A stretch of DNA of 64,000 bases, taken from Tetragenococcus osmophilus (lineage in GTDB: Bacteria; Bacillota; Bacilli; Lactobacillales; Enterococcaceae). The position numbers and the translations under genes were made by a program. Positions 16,354 to 25,478 of this stretch are shown here, in pieces. How positions within the stretch are numbered: the stretch's first letter is position 1; the number at the start of each line of letters is the position of its first letter. The stretch is from assembly GCF_003795125.1 (NCBI RefSeq), contig NZ_CP027783.1:744001-808000 (forward strand), in the 5' to 3' direction. The notes under the pieces were generated by a model, which had not been told where the DNA came from, ran no database searches, and worked only from the letters and a program-made list of their open reading frames with translations.

Positions 16354-16382
16354 TTGACTTATACTACTTTTTCTTTTAAAGT
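16354..16382 (+). promoter_or_regulatory. Predicted promoter of the L25 gene
   Basis: TTGACT and TAAAGT are separated by 17 bp. It predicts a leader of roughly 200 nt containing the attenuator described next. Confidence 0.5.
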
Positions 16383-16409
16383 AGTAACGTAAAGTAAATA
16401 GAGTTTCTC

Positions 16410-16493
16410 ACTACACACAGCGTTAAGACCTGGTGGAGAAAGTTATCAAGATTTGGTCAAAGGGGTAGCTGTGTATTCAGTTACTCCTTTTTT
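16410..16493 (+). promoter_or_regulatory. Attenuator-like leader upstream of ribosomal protein L25
   Basis: Two folds exclude each other. ACACAGC (16415-16421) can pair with GCTGTGT (16468-16474), with GACC/GGTC (16427-16430 / 16455-16458) stacked inside. Alternatively GGGGTAGCTG (16462-16471) pairs with CAGTTACTCC (16478-16487) and is followed by six Ts, a classic terminator. The terminator uses bases of the first fold. No gene ends just upstream on this strand, so it is not an ordinary terminator. Autogenous control by L25 is an inference. Confidence 0.6.
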
Positions 16494-16586
16494 ATAACTT
16501 ATCAATCATATATGAACTTTTTAGCGCATGAGTAAGCAATATTTGCTTGGAAAAGTATTATCATAAACTTTAGGAGGAAAATCATT

Positions 16587-17207
16587 ATGGCAGCTTCAAT
16601 AGAAGTAGAAAAAAGAGCAGTACGTCCACGCTCAATCAGAAAAAAACTAAGACACGAAGGAAGAGTACCAGCAGTTGTTAATGGTTACCAAATTGAAAGT
16701 ACACCTATTTCTGTAGATGCTTTAGAATTAAATAGAGTTCTACGGGAAAACGGCTTGAACTCTGTTATTACGATGAATATTGATGGTAAAAAAGTGAATA
16801 CTTTGGTACAAGATTATTCAGAAGATACATTTACTCAACATATTATTCACGTTGAATTCCTATCTGTAAACATGTCAGAAGAAACAGAAGTAGATGCAGA
16901 AATTACACTTGTTGGTGAAGCAAGCGGCGTAAAAACTGGTGGGGTTCTTACCCAAACATTATACAGCGCTACTGTTTCAGCTACGCCAGATAAATTGCCT
17001 GAAAATATCGAGGTTGACATTTCTGACCTAGAAATTGGTGATTCGATTAATATTAGCGACATTCCAGTTGCAAAAGATTATACGATCGTAAACGAACCAG
17101 AAGAACAAGTAGCTTCCGTTAACGCTCCTGAAGAAGAAACAGAAGAAGAAGAGGAAGAAGAAACAGAACCAGAAGTTATTGGTGAAAGCCAAGAAGAATC
17201 AGAATAA
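16587..17207 (+). CDS. rplY: 50S ribosomal protein L25 / general stress protein Ctc
   Basis: This is the long, two-domain form (206 residues): an N-terminal 5S rRNA-binding L25 domain (about 5-95) and the C-terminal TL5/CTC beta domain (about 95-185). The tail after about residue 180 is almost all Glu. It binds loop E of 5S rRNA in the central protuberance of the large subunit. AGGAGG lies 9 bases before ATG. The gene stands alone between udk and a bidirectional terminator. Its leader has an attenuator-like structure. The acidic tail fits a salt-tolerant host but is also common in other L25 proteins. Confidence 0.93.
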   Translation: MAASIEVEKRAVRPRSIRKKLRHEGRVPAVVNGYQIESTPISVDALELNRVLRENGLNSVITMNIDGKKVNTLVQDYSEDTFTQHIIHVEFLSVNMSEETEVDAEITLVGEASGVKTGGVLTQTLYSATVSATPDKLPENIEVDISDLEIGDSINISDIPVAKDYTIVNEPEEQVASVNAPEEETEEEEEEETEPEVIGESQEESE

Positions 17208-17213
17208 TAATAA

Positions 17214-17258
17214 AAAAGCTCTTGAGAATCAGCAACTGATCTCAAGAGCTTTTGTTTT
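17214..17258. terminator. Bidirectional terminator between L25 and gcvH
   Basis: A 14-bp stem (AAAAGCTCTTGAGA / TCTCAAGAGCTTTT) has T runs on both strands and serves the convergent L25 and gcvH genes. Confidence 0.88.
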
Positions 17259-17260
17259 TG

Positions 17261-17599
17261 TTAGAGTGCTTCAAATTCGCTTTGTTCTACGTCTTTTAAG
17301 CTCAGAATCCAAGCATTGAATTCATCTTCATCATTTAACACATCTACATTTTCAGCGATCTTTTCGTTAACAGAAGAAACAGTACCTGTAAGAGGACTGT
17401 CCAACTCGCTCGTTGCTTTTTCTGCTTCAAGTTCAATCAATGTGTCTCCTTTATTATACGTCTGACCCACTTTAGGAGCAGAAACAAAGGAAATTGTGCC
17501 TAAATCATCTTGAGCCTTGTTTGTTAAACCAACCACGTATTCTTTGCCATTATGCAGCACCCACAAATTATTCGTCTTTTTTAAACATTCTTTTTTCAT
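17261..17599 (-). CDS. gcvH: GcvH-like lipoyl carrier protein
   Basis: It has 112 residues with the H-protein fold; the lipoyl lysine lies in L-E-A-E-K-A-T-S-E-L (about residue 62) before D-S-P-L-T-G-T-V. No gcvP or gcvT is in the window. In many Firmicutes a lone GcvH acts as relay for octanoyl/lipoyl transfer to 2-oxoacid dehydrogenases, which is the likelier role here. Its ATG overlaps the stop of the Spx-like gene (ATGA), so they are translationally coupled. The same two-gene order is known as yusI-gcvH in Bacillus subtilis. It is somewhat shorter than the usual 125-130. Confidence 0.85.
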   Translation of the reverse strand: MKKECLKKTNNLWVLHNGKEYVVGLTNKAQDDLGTISFVSAPKVGQTYNKGDTLIELEAEKATSELDSPLTGTVSSVNEKIAENVDVLNDEDEFNAWILSLKDVEQSEFEAL

Positions 17600-17958
17600 G
17601 ATGCGAATACTCCTTCATAATCGTTCTCATTAAATCCAATTGTTAAAAAATGGTCTTTATCATCAATTAAAATTGGACGCTTGATTAACATTCCGTCAGT
17701 TGATAATACCTGACAAGCTTCTTCAAGTGTATACCTGTCCACCAGTTCTTTCAAGCCTAAAGCTCGATATTTTTGCCCACTAGTGTTAAAAAAACGGCGC
17801 GCAGGTAGTTCACTTTCTTTCATCCACTTTATTAACTGTTTTTGCGTAGGTGTTTCTTTTATTATATCAACAAACTCAAATGTTTCCCCTTTAGCTTGTA
17901 GCCAGTTTTGAGCTTTTTTACAAGTACTACATCGCCAATAACCGTATAATTTGATCAT
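17596..17958 (-). CDS. ArsC/Spx-family thioredoxin-fold protein (YusI-like)
   Basis: This 120-residue protein has the redox motif C-S-T-C-K near residue 10, the R-R-F-F-N-T-S-G-Q-x-Y-R-x-L segment and R-P-I-L-I-D near the end. These are shared by ArsC-type reductases, Spx and MgsR. The start and the R-R-F-F-N-T-S-G block resemble Bacillus YusI more than Spx, and it is paired with gcvH as in Bacillus, so I read it as a YusI-type protein rather than a transcription regulator or arsenate reductase. Its biochemical role is unknown; a role in protecting the lipoyl thiol would be speculation. Confidence 0.8.
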   Translation of the reverse strand: MIKLYGYWRCSTCKKAQNWLQAKGETFEFVDIIKETPTQKQLIKWMKESELPARRFFNTSGQKYRALGLKELVDRYTLEEACQVLSTDGMLIKRPILIDDKDHFLTIGFNENDYEGVFAS

Positions 17959-17978
17959 GATAACCTCTTTATATTGAA

Positions 17979-19157
17979 CTAGACTTCCTCTTCTGCTTGA
18001 AAACGCATCGATAAAATTAAACCTACACCGATCATGTTACTCACAAGCGCAGAACCACCTTGACTGATAAATGGCAAAGGAATCCCAGTTAACGGTAAAA
18101 GACCAATGTTAGCGCCGATATTTTCAAAAACGTGGAATAAGATCATCATAATAACCCCTGAGGCGATATATGAATAAAACTCATTATTTGTATCAAAGCA
18201 AACACGAATCATTTGATAGATTAAAATAAAATACAACAAGACGACAAAAGCACTGCCGATAAATCCAAAGTTTTCACCAATGACGGAAAAGATCATATCA
18301 GATTCGCGGACTGAAACGTCAACTTCACTGGTATTAAATCCCTTCCCGAATAAACCACCAGAGCCAATAGCCATTAAAGCAGATGCTACTTGTCTTGAAT
18401 TACCTTGCACATCATGAAATGGATCTAACCATGAATCAATCCGTGCAAATTGATACTCAGAGAAAAATCCAGTATTTGAAAGAAATTCTCGTCCAGCATC
18501 ACTTAAAACTAGAGCAATCGTCCCAACGCTTAGCACTAAAAATACAGCAACTACCGGTAAGATAATCCTCCATGAAATGCCAGATAGTAAGAATATACCC
18601 CCAAAGATAGCCAAAAAAACCAGTGTAGTTCCAAAATCATCTTGCAACGTAAGCAAAAGTAATACAGGCAACACAACTCCTAGCATCTTTCCAATTAAAA
18701 TGCCATCTGTTTTTAAAGTACGGTTCTGATTATTAACGTTATGTTTAGTTACTATCATCGCCAACATTAAAATCATGGCAATCTTCATTAACTCCGCTGG
18801 TTGTAATGTAACGGGACCTAAACTAAACCAGTTTTTGGAACCTGTAGCACTTGCTATGCCCCTGTCATAAAAAAAGACTAACAACGCCATTACTACAAGG
18901 CCTGCCGCATAAACGTATTTGGTCATTGCCCACAATTGTTTAGGTTTAATATACATAATAATAACTACCGCAATGACACCAATGACATACCAGAGCAATT
19001 GTTGAAATACGACACTCCAGGGGCTACCACTTGAACCCGGATCATGGTAAGAAGCTACATATAAAGCAGCTAAACCTATTAAACATAATAAAAACACAGG
19101 TAAAATTACAGCATAATCGATTTTATTGTCGTTCTTGAAAAACTTCCTTTTTTCCAT
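17979..19157 (-). CDS. rodA: RodA-type SEDS peptidoglycan glycosyltransferase
   Basis: A polytopic membrane glycan polymerase of the FtsW/RodA/SpoVE family with about 10 transmembrane segments and 392 residues. Family motifs: Q-P-A-E-L-M-K, the large extracellular loop with R-I-D-S-W-L-D-P, the E-N-F-G-F-I-G region and the C-terminal G-I-P-L-P-F-I-S-Q-G-G. RodA works with a class B PBP in side-wall synthesis. ATG at 19157 has AGGAG 10 bases upstream; a longer reading to 19238 is unsupported. It lies upstream of the Spx-like/gcvH pair, 20 bp apart, so they may share its promoter. Choice of RodA over FtsW rests on length and absence of division-gene neighbours. Confidence 0.88.
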   Translation of the reverse strand: MEKRKFFKNDNKIDYAVILPVFLLCLIGLAALYVASYHDPGSSGSPWSVVFQQLLWYVIGVIAVVIIMYIKPKQLWAMTKYVYAAGLVVMALLVFFYDRGIASATGSKNWFSLGPVTLQPAELMKIAMILMLAMIVTKHNVNNQNRTLKTDGILIGKMLGVVLPVLLLLTLQDDFGTTLVFLAIFGGIFLLSGISWRIILPVVAVFLVLSVGTIALVLSDAGREFLSNTGFFSEYQFARIDSWLDPFHDVQGNSRQVASALMAIGSGGLFGKGFNTSEVDVSVRESDMIFSVIGENFGFIGSAFVVLLYFILIYQMIRVCFDTNNEFYSYIASGVIMMILFHVFENIGANIGLLPLTGIPLPFISQGGSALVSNMIGVGLILSMRFQAEEEV

Positions 19158-19188
19158 CTGCTCTCTTCTCCTAAAAAATACTTCTTTC

Positions 19189-19217
19189 ATTATAGAGGGA
19201 ATTAGGTATAAAAGAAA
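19189..19217 (-). promoter_or_regulatory. Predicted rodA promoter
   Basis: On the minus strand, TTTCTT and a consensus -10 TATAAT are 17 bp apart, about 30 bp upstream of the rodA ATG. Confidence 0.45.
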
Positions 19218-19312
19218 GCTTTGTAAGCAGACATTCAAAAAAACTTAGGAATTTTCTTTTCCCTTCCCAATTCATTGGCCATAAGAAAAAAATATATTTG
19301 GTCTATTTTTGC

Positions 19313-19356
19313 TATAAAAAAAGAGGAAAACACCACCTTAACAGCGTTCCCTCTCT
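19313..19356 (-). terminator. Terminator downstream of tRNA-Thr
   Basis: AGAGGGAAC pairs with GTTTTCCTCT (small bulge), and a run of Ts follows on the minus strand. It starts 10 bp past the tRNA 3' end. Confidence 0.75.
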
Positions 19357-19365
19357 TGAATAAAC

Positions 19366-19438
<73 letters not shown>

Positions 19439-19504
19439 AAAATACATATGAAATTATAAGAAACTTTAAGCTATTTGTAAAGAATAATTTTAAATGTCTA
19501 ACAT

Positions 19505-19550
19505 AAAAACTTCCAGTAATGATATACCTACAGTTACCATTACTGGAAAT
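19505..19550 (-). terminator. Terminator of the upp gene
   Basis: A perfect 11-bp stem TTCCAGTAATG / CATTACTGGAA is followed on the minus strand by GTTTTTAT. It lies 25 bp past the upp stop. Confidence 0.85.
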
Positions 19551-19574
19551 AATCTCTAGCTTAGACTCTTTTAT

Positions 19575-20204
19575 CTACTTGGTTCCAAACAAACGATCAC
19601 CTGCATCGCCCAAACCAGGTACGATATAGCCATCTTCGTTTAAGTATTCATCTAAAGCAGCTGTATAGATATCTATATCCGGATGAGCCTCTTGTAGTGC
19701 TTTTACCCCTTCTGGAGCAGAAACTATACAAACAAATTTGATATTAGAAGCTCCTCGTTTTTTCAACGAATCAATCGCCATAATGGCTGATCCACCAGTT
19801 GCTAACATTGGGTCTACTACTAATAATTGGCGATTATCGATATCTTCAGGCATTTTGACAAAATACTCGTGGGGCTCTAATGTTTCTTCATCTCGGTACA
19901 AACCAACATGTCCTACTTTAGCTGCTGGGATAAGTTGTAAAATACCGTCGACCATCCCTAAACCAGCACGTAAAATGGGGATAATCGCTACTTTTTTACC
20001 TGCCAAAGTTTTTTGTGTCGTTCGTTGAATTGGCGTTTCTATCTCAACATCTTCTACGGGCATATCGCGAGAAATCTCATAAGCCATCAACATAGCAAGT
20101 TCATCAACGACCTCGCGGAAAACTTTTGTTCCACAATTTTTCTCCCGAATAATCGTCAATTTATGTTGGATTAACGGATGTTCCATCACTTGAAATTTTC
20201 CCAT
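19575..20204 (-). CDS. upp: Uracil phosphoribosyltransferase
   Basis: It forms UMP from uracil and PRPP in the cytosol. It has 209 residues with [11 protein letters not shown] at the start, the R-A-G-L-G-M-V-D-G loop, the PRPP-binding [10 protein letters not shown] and C-terminal [16 protein letters not shown]. Nothing is missing. It follows glyA by 95 bp; the glyA-upp order is widely conserved in Firmicutes, linking one-carbon and pyrimidine metabolism. It is the last gene of the leftward run before its terminator. Confidence 0.96.
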   Translation of the reverse strand: MGKFQVMEHPLIQHKLTIIREKNCGTKVFREVVDELAMLMAYEISRDMPVEDVEIETPIQRTTQKTLAGKKVAIIPILRAGLGMVDGILQLIPAAKVGHVGLYRDEETLEPHEYFVKMPEDIDNRQLLVVDPMLATGGSAIMAIDSLKKRGASNIKFVCIVSAPEGVKALQEAHPDIDIYTAALDEYLNEDGYIVPGLGDAGDRLFGTK

Positions 20205-20299
20205 TCTTTACGGCTCCTTCATTTTTTCTCTATTGTAATCCAAAAGTAGCATACAAGCAATATGACAAGAAAAATTGTCCATAATGACCTAGTACTATA

Positions 20300-21541
20300 C
20301 TAATCTACATAAATAGGGTGTGCATCGGTTAACGCTTGTACATCGGCTTTTACTTCATCAAGTACTTCTTGGTCCCCTTTGTTTTCTAAAACTTTTATAA
20401 TCAATTGTGCTACTTTAGCTGCTTCACTTTCACTGAAGTTACGACTAGTAATAGCAGGTGTTCCTATGCGGATGCCGCTTGTTTTAAAAGGACTCAACTT
20501 TTCAAAAGGAATCGCATTTTTGTTGACCGTAATATGAACTGTATCTAAAAGTTGTTCAGCTTCTTTTCCTGTCATATCAAAAGCTGTTACATCAAGTAAA
20601 AGTAAATGATTATCTGTTTGGCCAGAAACTAAGCGAATATTTTCAGCCAGATTAAATTCTTTTTCCATCGCTTTTGCATTCTTTACTACTTGTTGGCTGT
20701 AAGTTTTAAAGTCAGCGTCCAATGCTTCATGAAAAGCAACAGCTTTTCCAGCAATAACATGTTCCAAAGGCCCGCCTTGAATCCCAGGAAACACCTGACT
20801 GTTCACCTTTTTGGCAAGTTCTTCGTCATTTGTTAAGATCAGCCCACCTCGAGGGCCCCGCAACGTTTTATGCGTCGTAGTCGTAGTAATATCCGCATAA
20901 GGGACAGGATTAGGATGCAATCCACTTGCTACTAACCCAGCAATATGAGCCATATCTACCATTAACTTAGCACCAATTTCATCTGCAATTTCTCTAAAAG
21001 CAGCAAAATCAATCGTGCGAGAATACGCGCTAGCGCCGGCAACAATAAGTTTAGGTTGATGCTTATGAGCTAAATTACGTACATTTTCTATATCAATTGT
21101 TTCAGTTTGTGGATCCACGCCATAGCTAACAAAATGATAGGTCTTCCCGCTAAAATTGACTGGAGAACCATGTGTTAAATGACCTCCTGCAGATAAATCC
21201 ATACCTAAGACGGTGTCGCCTTCTTCAATCAATGACAAATAAGCTGCCGTATTCGCTTGGGAACCTGAATGTGGTTGAACATTCGCAAAGTTAGCTCCGA
21301 ACAATTCTTTTGCTCGCTCAATAGCCAAATTTTCGATGACATCGATAAATTCACAACCACCATAATAACGACGGCCTGGATATCCTTCAGCGTATTTGTT
21401 CGTTAAAATACTCCCTTGAGCCTGCATTACTGTTTTTGAGACGATATTTTCTGAAGCGATCAATTCTAAGTTATTTTGCTGCCGTTTTGTTTCATTTTCA
21501 ATCGCGGCACCGACCTGTTCATCAAAGTCTTTTATAGTCAT
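20300..21541 (-). CDS. glyA: Serine hydroxymethyltransferase
   Basis: This PLP enzyme converts serine and tetrahydrofolate to glycine and methylene-THF. It has 413 residues from the ATG at 21541, which has GGGAG 8 bases upstream; a TTG two codons earlier is less well placed. The PLP lysine is in [13 protein letters not shown] near residue 226. N-terminal L-I-A-S-E-N and [12 protein letters not shown] are intact. It lies 60 bp downstream of sua5 and probably shares its transcript. Confidence 0.96.
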   Translation of the reverse strand: MTIKDFDEQVGAAIENETKRQQNNLELIASENIVSKTVMQAQGSILTNKYAEGYPGRRYYGGCEFIDVIENLAIERAKELFGANFANVQPHSGSQANTAAYLSLIEEGDTVLGMDLSAGGHLTHGSPVNFSGKTYHFVSYGVDPQTETIDIENVRNLAHKHQPKLIVAGASAYSRTIDFAAFREIADEIGAKLMVDMAHIAGLVASGLHPNPVPYADITTTTTHKTLRGPRGGLILTNDEELAKKVNSQVFPGIQGGPLEHVIAGKAVAFHEALDADFKTYSQQVVKNAKAMEKEFNLAENIRLVSGQTDNHLLLLDVTAFDMTGKEAEQLLDTVHITVNKNAIPFEKLSPFKTSGIRIGTPAITSRNFSESEAAKVAQLIIKVLENKGDQEVLDEVKADVQALTDAHPIYVD

Positions 21542-21601
21542 GTGCAAAACTCCCTTTTTACTTTCTGCTAGTATTGTACCACAGGAAAATAAAGAAATCC
21601 T

Positions 21602-22627
21602 TTACCCTTCAAAATACTCTTGTGCAGCTGCCTTTTTTAAACGATTCATATACGCTACACCCAAATTTTCTTCAGGAAAAGTAGCAGCCAAAATGACGTC
21701 CAAATGTAGCGGAGTTTCATCTAAAGCTCGCAAGCCAGCATACAAACCTTTTGTCGCCGCTTTTACACTCTTATCACTATAAGCAAATGTAGCAGCCGTG
21801 TTGGCACGCACTTTATCACAAATCGCCGGACTCGCTAACACCCCAGCGCGTAAATGGTTTTCTTTTACCCAGCGCACAGCAGCGTCCCAGTCTTGTTCTT
21901 TGACCATTAAAACATTAGTATCTGGTGCATAATGCTTATATTTCATCCCCGGTGATTTTGGGGTATCTGAATCTTTTAGTAAATGTTTATCATAGCTGAC
22001 ATCAATGTCCAAGTCTTGTTTTATTTGCTCTTTCGTAATCGCTCCAGGACGCAAAATCATTGGACTTTGATTAGGATCACTAACGTCTATCACGGTGGAT
22101 TCTACGCCGATTTTTGTAGAACCATCGTCTAGAATTCCTTCAATTTTACCTTGTAAATCATGAAAAACATGTTCATAGGTAGTAGGACTAGGTTTTCCCG
22201 AGGTATTTGCACTTGGTCCTACCGCGGGAACTCCAGCCTCTTTAAGTAATTTTAAAGTCATTTCATTATCTGGCATACGAAATGAAACAGTCGATAATCC
22301 AGCAGAGACTTCTTTAGCAAATATGTCTGGCTTTACTTGACATACCAATGTTAAAGGTCCTGGCCAGTACATATTCACTAATCTTTCTGCCTGAGGGTGC
22401 AGATTTTCAACATAACCTTCTACTTGTTCAAAGCTCGATACATGGACGATTAAAGGATTGTCACTAGGTCTACCTTTAACATCAAATACCCGCTGAACAG
22501 CTCCTGACATAATCGCATTAGCGCCCAGCCCATATACTGTTTCTGTAGGAAAAGCCAGTAATCCTCCATCTTTTAAAACCTGTGCGGCTTCTTTTATTCC
22601 ATTTTCTGTCCATTGTTTTGTTTCCAC
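21602..22627 (-). CDS. ywlC: Threonylcarbamoyl-AMP synthase (Sua5/YwlC type)
   Basis: It makes threonylcarbamoyl-AMP from threonine, bicarbonate and ATP for t6A37 of ANN-decoding tRNAs. It has 341 residues, the two-domain Sua5 form: N-terminal YrdC domain (about 10-205, with F-P-T-E-T-V-Y-G-L, K-x-R-P and S-A-N-x-S-G) and the C-terminal Sua5 domain after a linker that includes S-P-G-M-K-Y-K-H-Y-A-P. The start is GTG. Upstream is a cluster of DnaA boxes, one of which (TTGTCCACA) overlaps the ribosome-site region. It follows prmC after about 200 bp, so this gap may contain its own promoter. Confidence 0.93.
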   Translation of the reverse strand: METKQWTENGIKEAAQVLKDGGLLAFPTETVYGLGANAIMSGAVQRVFDVKGRPSDNPLIVHVSSFEQVEGYVENLHPQAERLVNMYWPGPLTLVCQVKPDIFAKEVSAGLSTVSFRMPDNEMTLKLLKEAGVPAVGPSANTSGKPSPTTYEHVFHDLQGKIEGILDDGSTKIGVESTVIDVSDPNQSPMILRPGAITKEQIKQDLDIDVSYDKHLLKDSDTPKSPGMKYKHYAPDTNVLMVKEQDWDAAVRWVKENHLRAGVLASPAICDKVRANTAATFAYSDKSVKAATKGLYAGLRALDETPLHLDVILAATFPEENLGVAYMNRLKKAAAQEYFEG

Positions 22628-22630
22628 AGT

Positions 22631-22828
22631 TTGTCCACACCCTTTCTTTTAATTAACACTGAGTTATCAACAAAATTCAATAAGTTATACACATTTTGTG
22701 GAAAAGTTACCAGTTGGCTGTGTATTTTTTTGTTTATAACTCAAATACTCTAAAAATTTCTGTGTTTCTCCGTTTTTTAACACCAAAAAACGAAGAAATC
22801 GGTTAGTTATCCACACGCTTGTGGATAA
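22631..22828. promoter_or_regulatory. DnaA-box cluster between prmC and sua5/ywlC
   Basis: Within 200 bp lie two perfect boxes in inverted orientation (TTATCCACA at 22807-22815 and TGTGGATAA at 22820-22828), TTATACACA (22685-22693), TTATCAACA (22664-22672), and near matches TTTTCCACA on the minus strand (about 22696-22704) and TTGTCCACA (22631-22639). The rest is AT-rich. There is no ORF. Binding of DnaA is inferred from box density. Confidence 0.7.
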
Positions 22829-23671
22829 CTAATGCACAAGCAACATTCTTTCTTGGCCTGCTAAGTCTTTTCTCCGCTGAATTTCCCTATCTGGAAATTC
22901 TTTTTGAAAAATTTGTTCAACAGCTTCCCCTTGATTAAAGCCTATTTCTAAAAATATTTTTCCTTGCTTTGCTAATTTTTTTTGAGCTTGTTGAGCAATC
23001 TTTTGATAATTCGCTAGCCCGTTATTTTCGGCAAATAAGGCTAAGCTGGGTTCAAAGCGTCGAACACTTTCGTCCATTATTCCCCATTCTTCTTGACTAA
23101 TATAGGGCGGGTTCGCAATCAAAATATCAATTGGAGAAGAGATAGGCCCCAAGGTATTACCTAGGTAAAAATCTACATCAGCACCAAGTGAAGAACTATT
23201 TGCTTGCGCAATTTCCAGCGCCTCCTTTGAAATATCTACTGCATCTATTTGCCAATTAGGACGCTCCAATTTCAAAGTCGTAGCAATGGCTCCTGTCCCT
23301 GTCCCTACATCTACCACATGTAACTTTTCATTTTTTTGCTTTTCTGTTTTTTGCAAGCACCACTGGACTAACTCTTCAGTTTCAGGCCGGGGAATCAATG
23401 TTGCAGCATTCACCTTGAAAGATCTGCCATAAAATTCTTCATAACCTAGCAAATACTGAGGTGGATAGTCATCCAACAGATAGTTTAAATCATTTTCCAC
23501 CTGCAACTGTTCATTTTGTGGCATCATTTCTTGCATATGCAGTAGCCAATCTGTTTTCGTCCATTTCTTACGTCCTAAAAAAACATAAAAAATAGCATAG
23601 CCTTCTTTCCCTCGATCTTCTAAAAAAGAAGAAGCCCACGACAGGACTTCTTGATAGGTTTTATTACCCAT
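22829..23671 (-). CDS. prmC: Release factor glutamine N5-methyltransferase
   Basis: It methylates the Gln of the GGQ motif in release factors 1 and 2, using SAM. It has 280 residues: an N-terminal helical domain, then a Rossmann methyltransferase with [10 protein letters not shown] and the diagnostic N-P-P-Y-I-S. It overlaps the end of prfA, which encodes its substrate, by 8 bp, the usual Firmicute arrangement. Its stop codon abuts the palindromic DnaA-box pair, so termination and DnaA binding share that edge. Confidence 0.95.
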   Translation of the reverse strand: MGNKTYQEVLSWASSFLEDRGKEGYAIFYVFLGRKKWTKTDWLLHMQEMMPQNEQLQVENDLNYLLDDYPPQYLLGYEEFYGRSFKVNAATLIPRPETEELVQWCLQKTEKQKNEKLHVVDVGTGTGAIATTLKLERPNWQIDAVDISKEALEIAQANSSSLGADVDFYLGNTLGPISSPIDILIANPPYISQEEWGIMDESVRRFEPSLALFAENNGLANYQKIAQQAQKKLAKQGKIFLEIGFNQGEAVEQIFQKEFPDREIQRRKDLAGQERMLLVH

Positions 23672-24740
23672 TTTGCAACTCTTCTAGTTTTGAAGTTTGG
23701 TCGTATAAAACTAAAGTATCGATGATTTCATCTAATTCACCGTTTAAAATTTTATCCAACTGTTGAATCGTTAAATTAATACGATGGTCAGTCACTCGAT
23801 TTTGTGGAAAGTTATACGTACGAATCCGCTCTGAACGCTCACCTGTGCCAATTGCTGATCTTCTATTGGCATCATATTCATTTTGCGCTTCTTGTTCATA
23901 TTTATCATAAATCCGTGCCCGCAATACTTTCATTGCTTTTTCACGGTTTTTTATTTGAGAACGTTCGTCTTGCATAGCTACTACAATCCCCGTAGGAATG
24001 TGTGTTAAACGAACAGCTGAAGCTGTCTTGTTCACGTGTTGTCCACCTGCTCCAGAAGCATGATAAATATCTGTACGGATATCTTTATCGGCAATATCTA
24101 ATTCCACTTCTTCAGCTTCTGGCATAACAACAACTGTGGCTGTTGACGTATGCACACGTCCTTGCGATTCGGTCTCTGGAACGCGTTGTACACGGTGAGC
24201 ACCACTTTCATATTTTAATTTCGAATAAACTCGGTCTCCAGTAATCATCATGATCACTTCTTTGTAACCACCAATACCAGTCACTGTCGCGTCCATCACT
24301 TCAACTTTCCAACCTTGAGATTCGGCATAACGTTGATACATGTCAAATAAATCACCAGCAAATAAAGCTGCCTCATCGCCACCTGCTGCACCTCGAATCT
24401 CCATAATAATGTTTTTATCATCATTAGGGTCTTTAGGTAGTAGTAAAATTTTAATCTGGTCTTCTAATTCTTCTTTTTCCTGTTTCAGCCCAGCAAGTTC
24501 TTCTTTAGCTAATTCAGTCATTTCTTCGTCCAAGTTCTCACTTAGCATTTCCTCATCTTCGCTAATATCATTTTCCACTTTTTTATAGCGTTGATATACT
24601 TCTACAGTTTCACGTAGGTCCGCTTCTTCTTTAGATAATTTCATAAATCGATTTGTATCTGAAACTACCTCTGGATCACTCATCAACTCGCCTAGTTCTT
24701 TATACCGATCTTCCACTTTTTGTAATTGATCGTAATACAC
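23664..24740 (-). CDS. prfA: Peptide chain release factor 1
   Basis: RF1 reads UAA/UAG and triggers peptide release. It has 358 residues with the codon-recognition P-E-T motif ([10 protein letters not shown]) and the catalytic [10 protein letters not shown] at about 230. The start is GTG at 24740, with AGGAGG 7 bases upstream. It is coupled to prmC by overlap and follows tdk by 15 bp, so tdk-prfA-prmC form an operon. Confidence 0.96.
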   Translation of the reverse strand: MYYDQLQKVEDRYKELGELMSDPEVVSDTNRFMKLSKEEADLRETVEVYQRYKKVENDISEDEEMLSENLDEEMTELAKEELAGLKQEKEELEDQIKILLLPKDPNDDKNIIMEIRGAAGGDEAALFAGDLFDMYQRYAESQGWKVEVMDATVTGIGGYKEVIMMITGDRVYSKLKYESGAHRVQRVPETESQGRVHTSTATVVVMPEAEEVELDIADKDIRTDIYHASGAGGQHVNKTASAVRLTHIPTGIVVAMQDERSQIKNREKAMKVLRARIYDKYEQEAQNEYDANRRSAIGTGERSERIRTYNFPQNRVTDHRINLTIQQLDKILNGELDEIIDTLVLYDQTSKLEELQNG

Positions 24741-24755
24741 CTGGCATCCTCCTAA

Positions 24756-25325
24756 CTAAATTTCTGGATGAAAATAATGATAACGACAAACCGGGTAATA
24801 AGCATCATTGCCCCCAATTTGTACTTGCTCTCCTTCGTATACTGGTTTTCCGTCAATAAAATGCAAATTCATTATCGCTTTTTTATGACAAAACCAACAG
24901 ATTGTTTTCATTTCTTCAATTTTATCTGCGTATAATAATAAGTACTTTGATCCTTCAAATAATTCATTACGAAAATCATTTTTCAAGCCAAAAGCCATCA
25001 CTGGAATACGTAATTCGTCAACAACACGCGTAAATTCTAGAACGTGATGTTTTTGTAGAAACTGAGCCTCATCAATAAGAACACAATATGGACTAAACTC
25101 TAGTTGCTTCATTGCTTCATAAACATCTGTGTCTTCAAAGATGGGTTGTGCATTTTCTTCTAAACCAATCCGACTAGCCACTTGTCCAACACCTGCTCGT
25201 GTATCTAGTCCACTTGTCATTAAAACGACCGGCTTTTTTTGTTCTTCATAGTTATGGGCAACTTTTAAGATTTCAATAGACTTTCCGCTATTCATTGCGC
25301 CATATTTAAAATATAATTGTGCCAT
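24756..25325 (-). CDS. tdk: Thymidine kinase
   Basis: It phosphorylates thymidine and deoxyuridine for DNA precursor salvage. It has 189 residues of the type II family: Walker A-like G-A-M-N-S-G-K-S near residue 8, D-E-A-Q-F near 88, and the zinc-finger pairs C-W-F-C and the C-terminal C-R-Y-H. GGAGG lies 7 bases before ATG. It is the first gene of the tdk-prfA-prmC operon. Confidence 0.95.
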   Translation of the reverse strand: MAQLYFKYGAMNSGKSIEILKVAHNYEEQKKPVVLMTSGLDTRAGVGQVASRIGLEENAQPIFEDTDVYEAMKQLEFSPYCVLIDEAQFLQKHHVLEFTRVVDELRIPVMAFGLKNDFRNELFEGSKYLLLYADKIEEMKTICWFCHKKAIMNLHFIDGKPVYEGEQVQIGGNDAYYPVCRYHYFHPEI

Positions 25326-25411
25326 TCTGTCATCCTCCGTATACTTCCATTAAAAGTATACTTGAAAATGAACTATTTTTACAGCCCTTGACTTTTAGAA
25401 ATTTACTTAAA

Positions 25412-25438
25412 TAAAAAGGAACAATCCTATGTTCCTTA
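25412..25438 (-). terminator. Terminator of the GNAT gene pair
   Basis: The 8-bp stem AAGGAACA / TGTTCCTT has a 6-base loop and is followed on the minus strand by TTTATTT. Confidence 0.8.
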
Positions 25439-25478
25439 CTTTTCTTCTCCGCTTTTATCTACAGAAAAAACTATTTTA

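Noticed and set aside
17596-17958. Arsenate reductase
   Set aside because: No ars genes nearby; motif and gene partner fit a YusI-type protein better.
22631-22828. Chromosomal replication origin
   Set aside because: DnaA boxes are present, but dnaA, dnaN, rpmH, gyrB and parB genes are absent and no clear AT-rich unwinding element stands out; called a DnaA-box cluster only.
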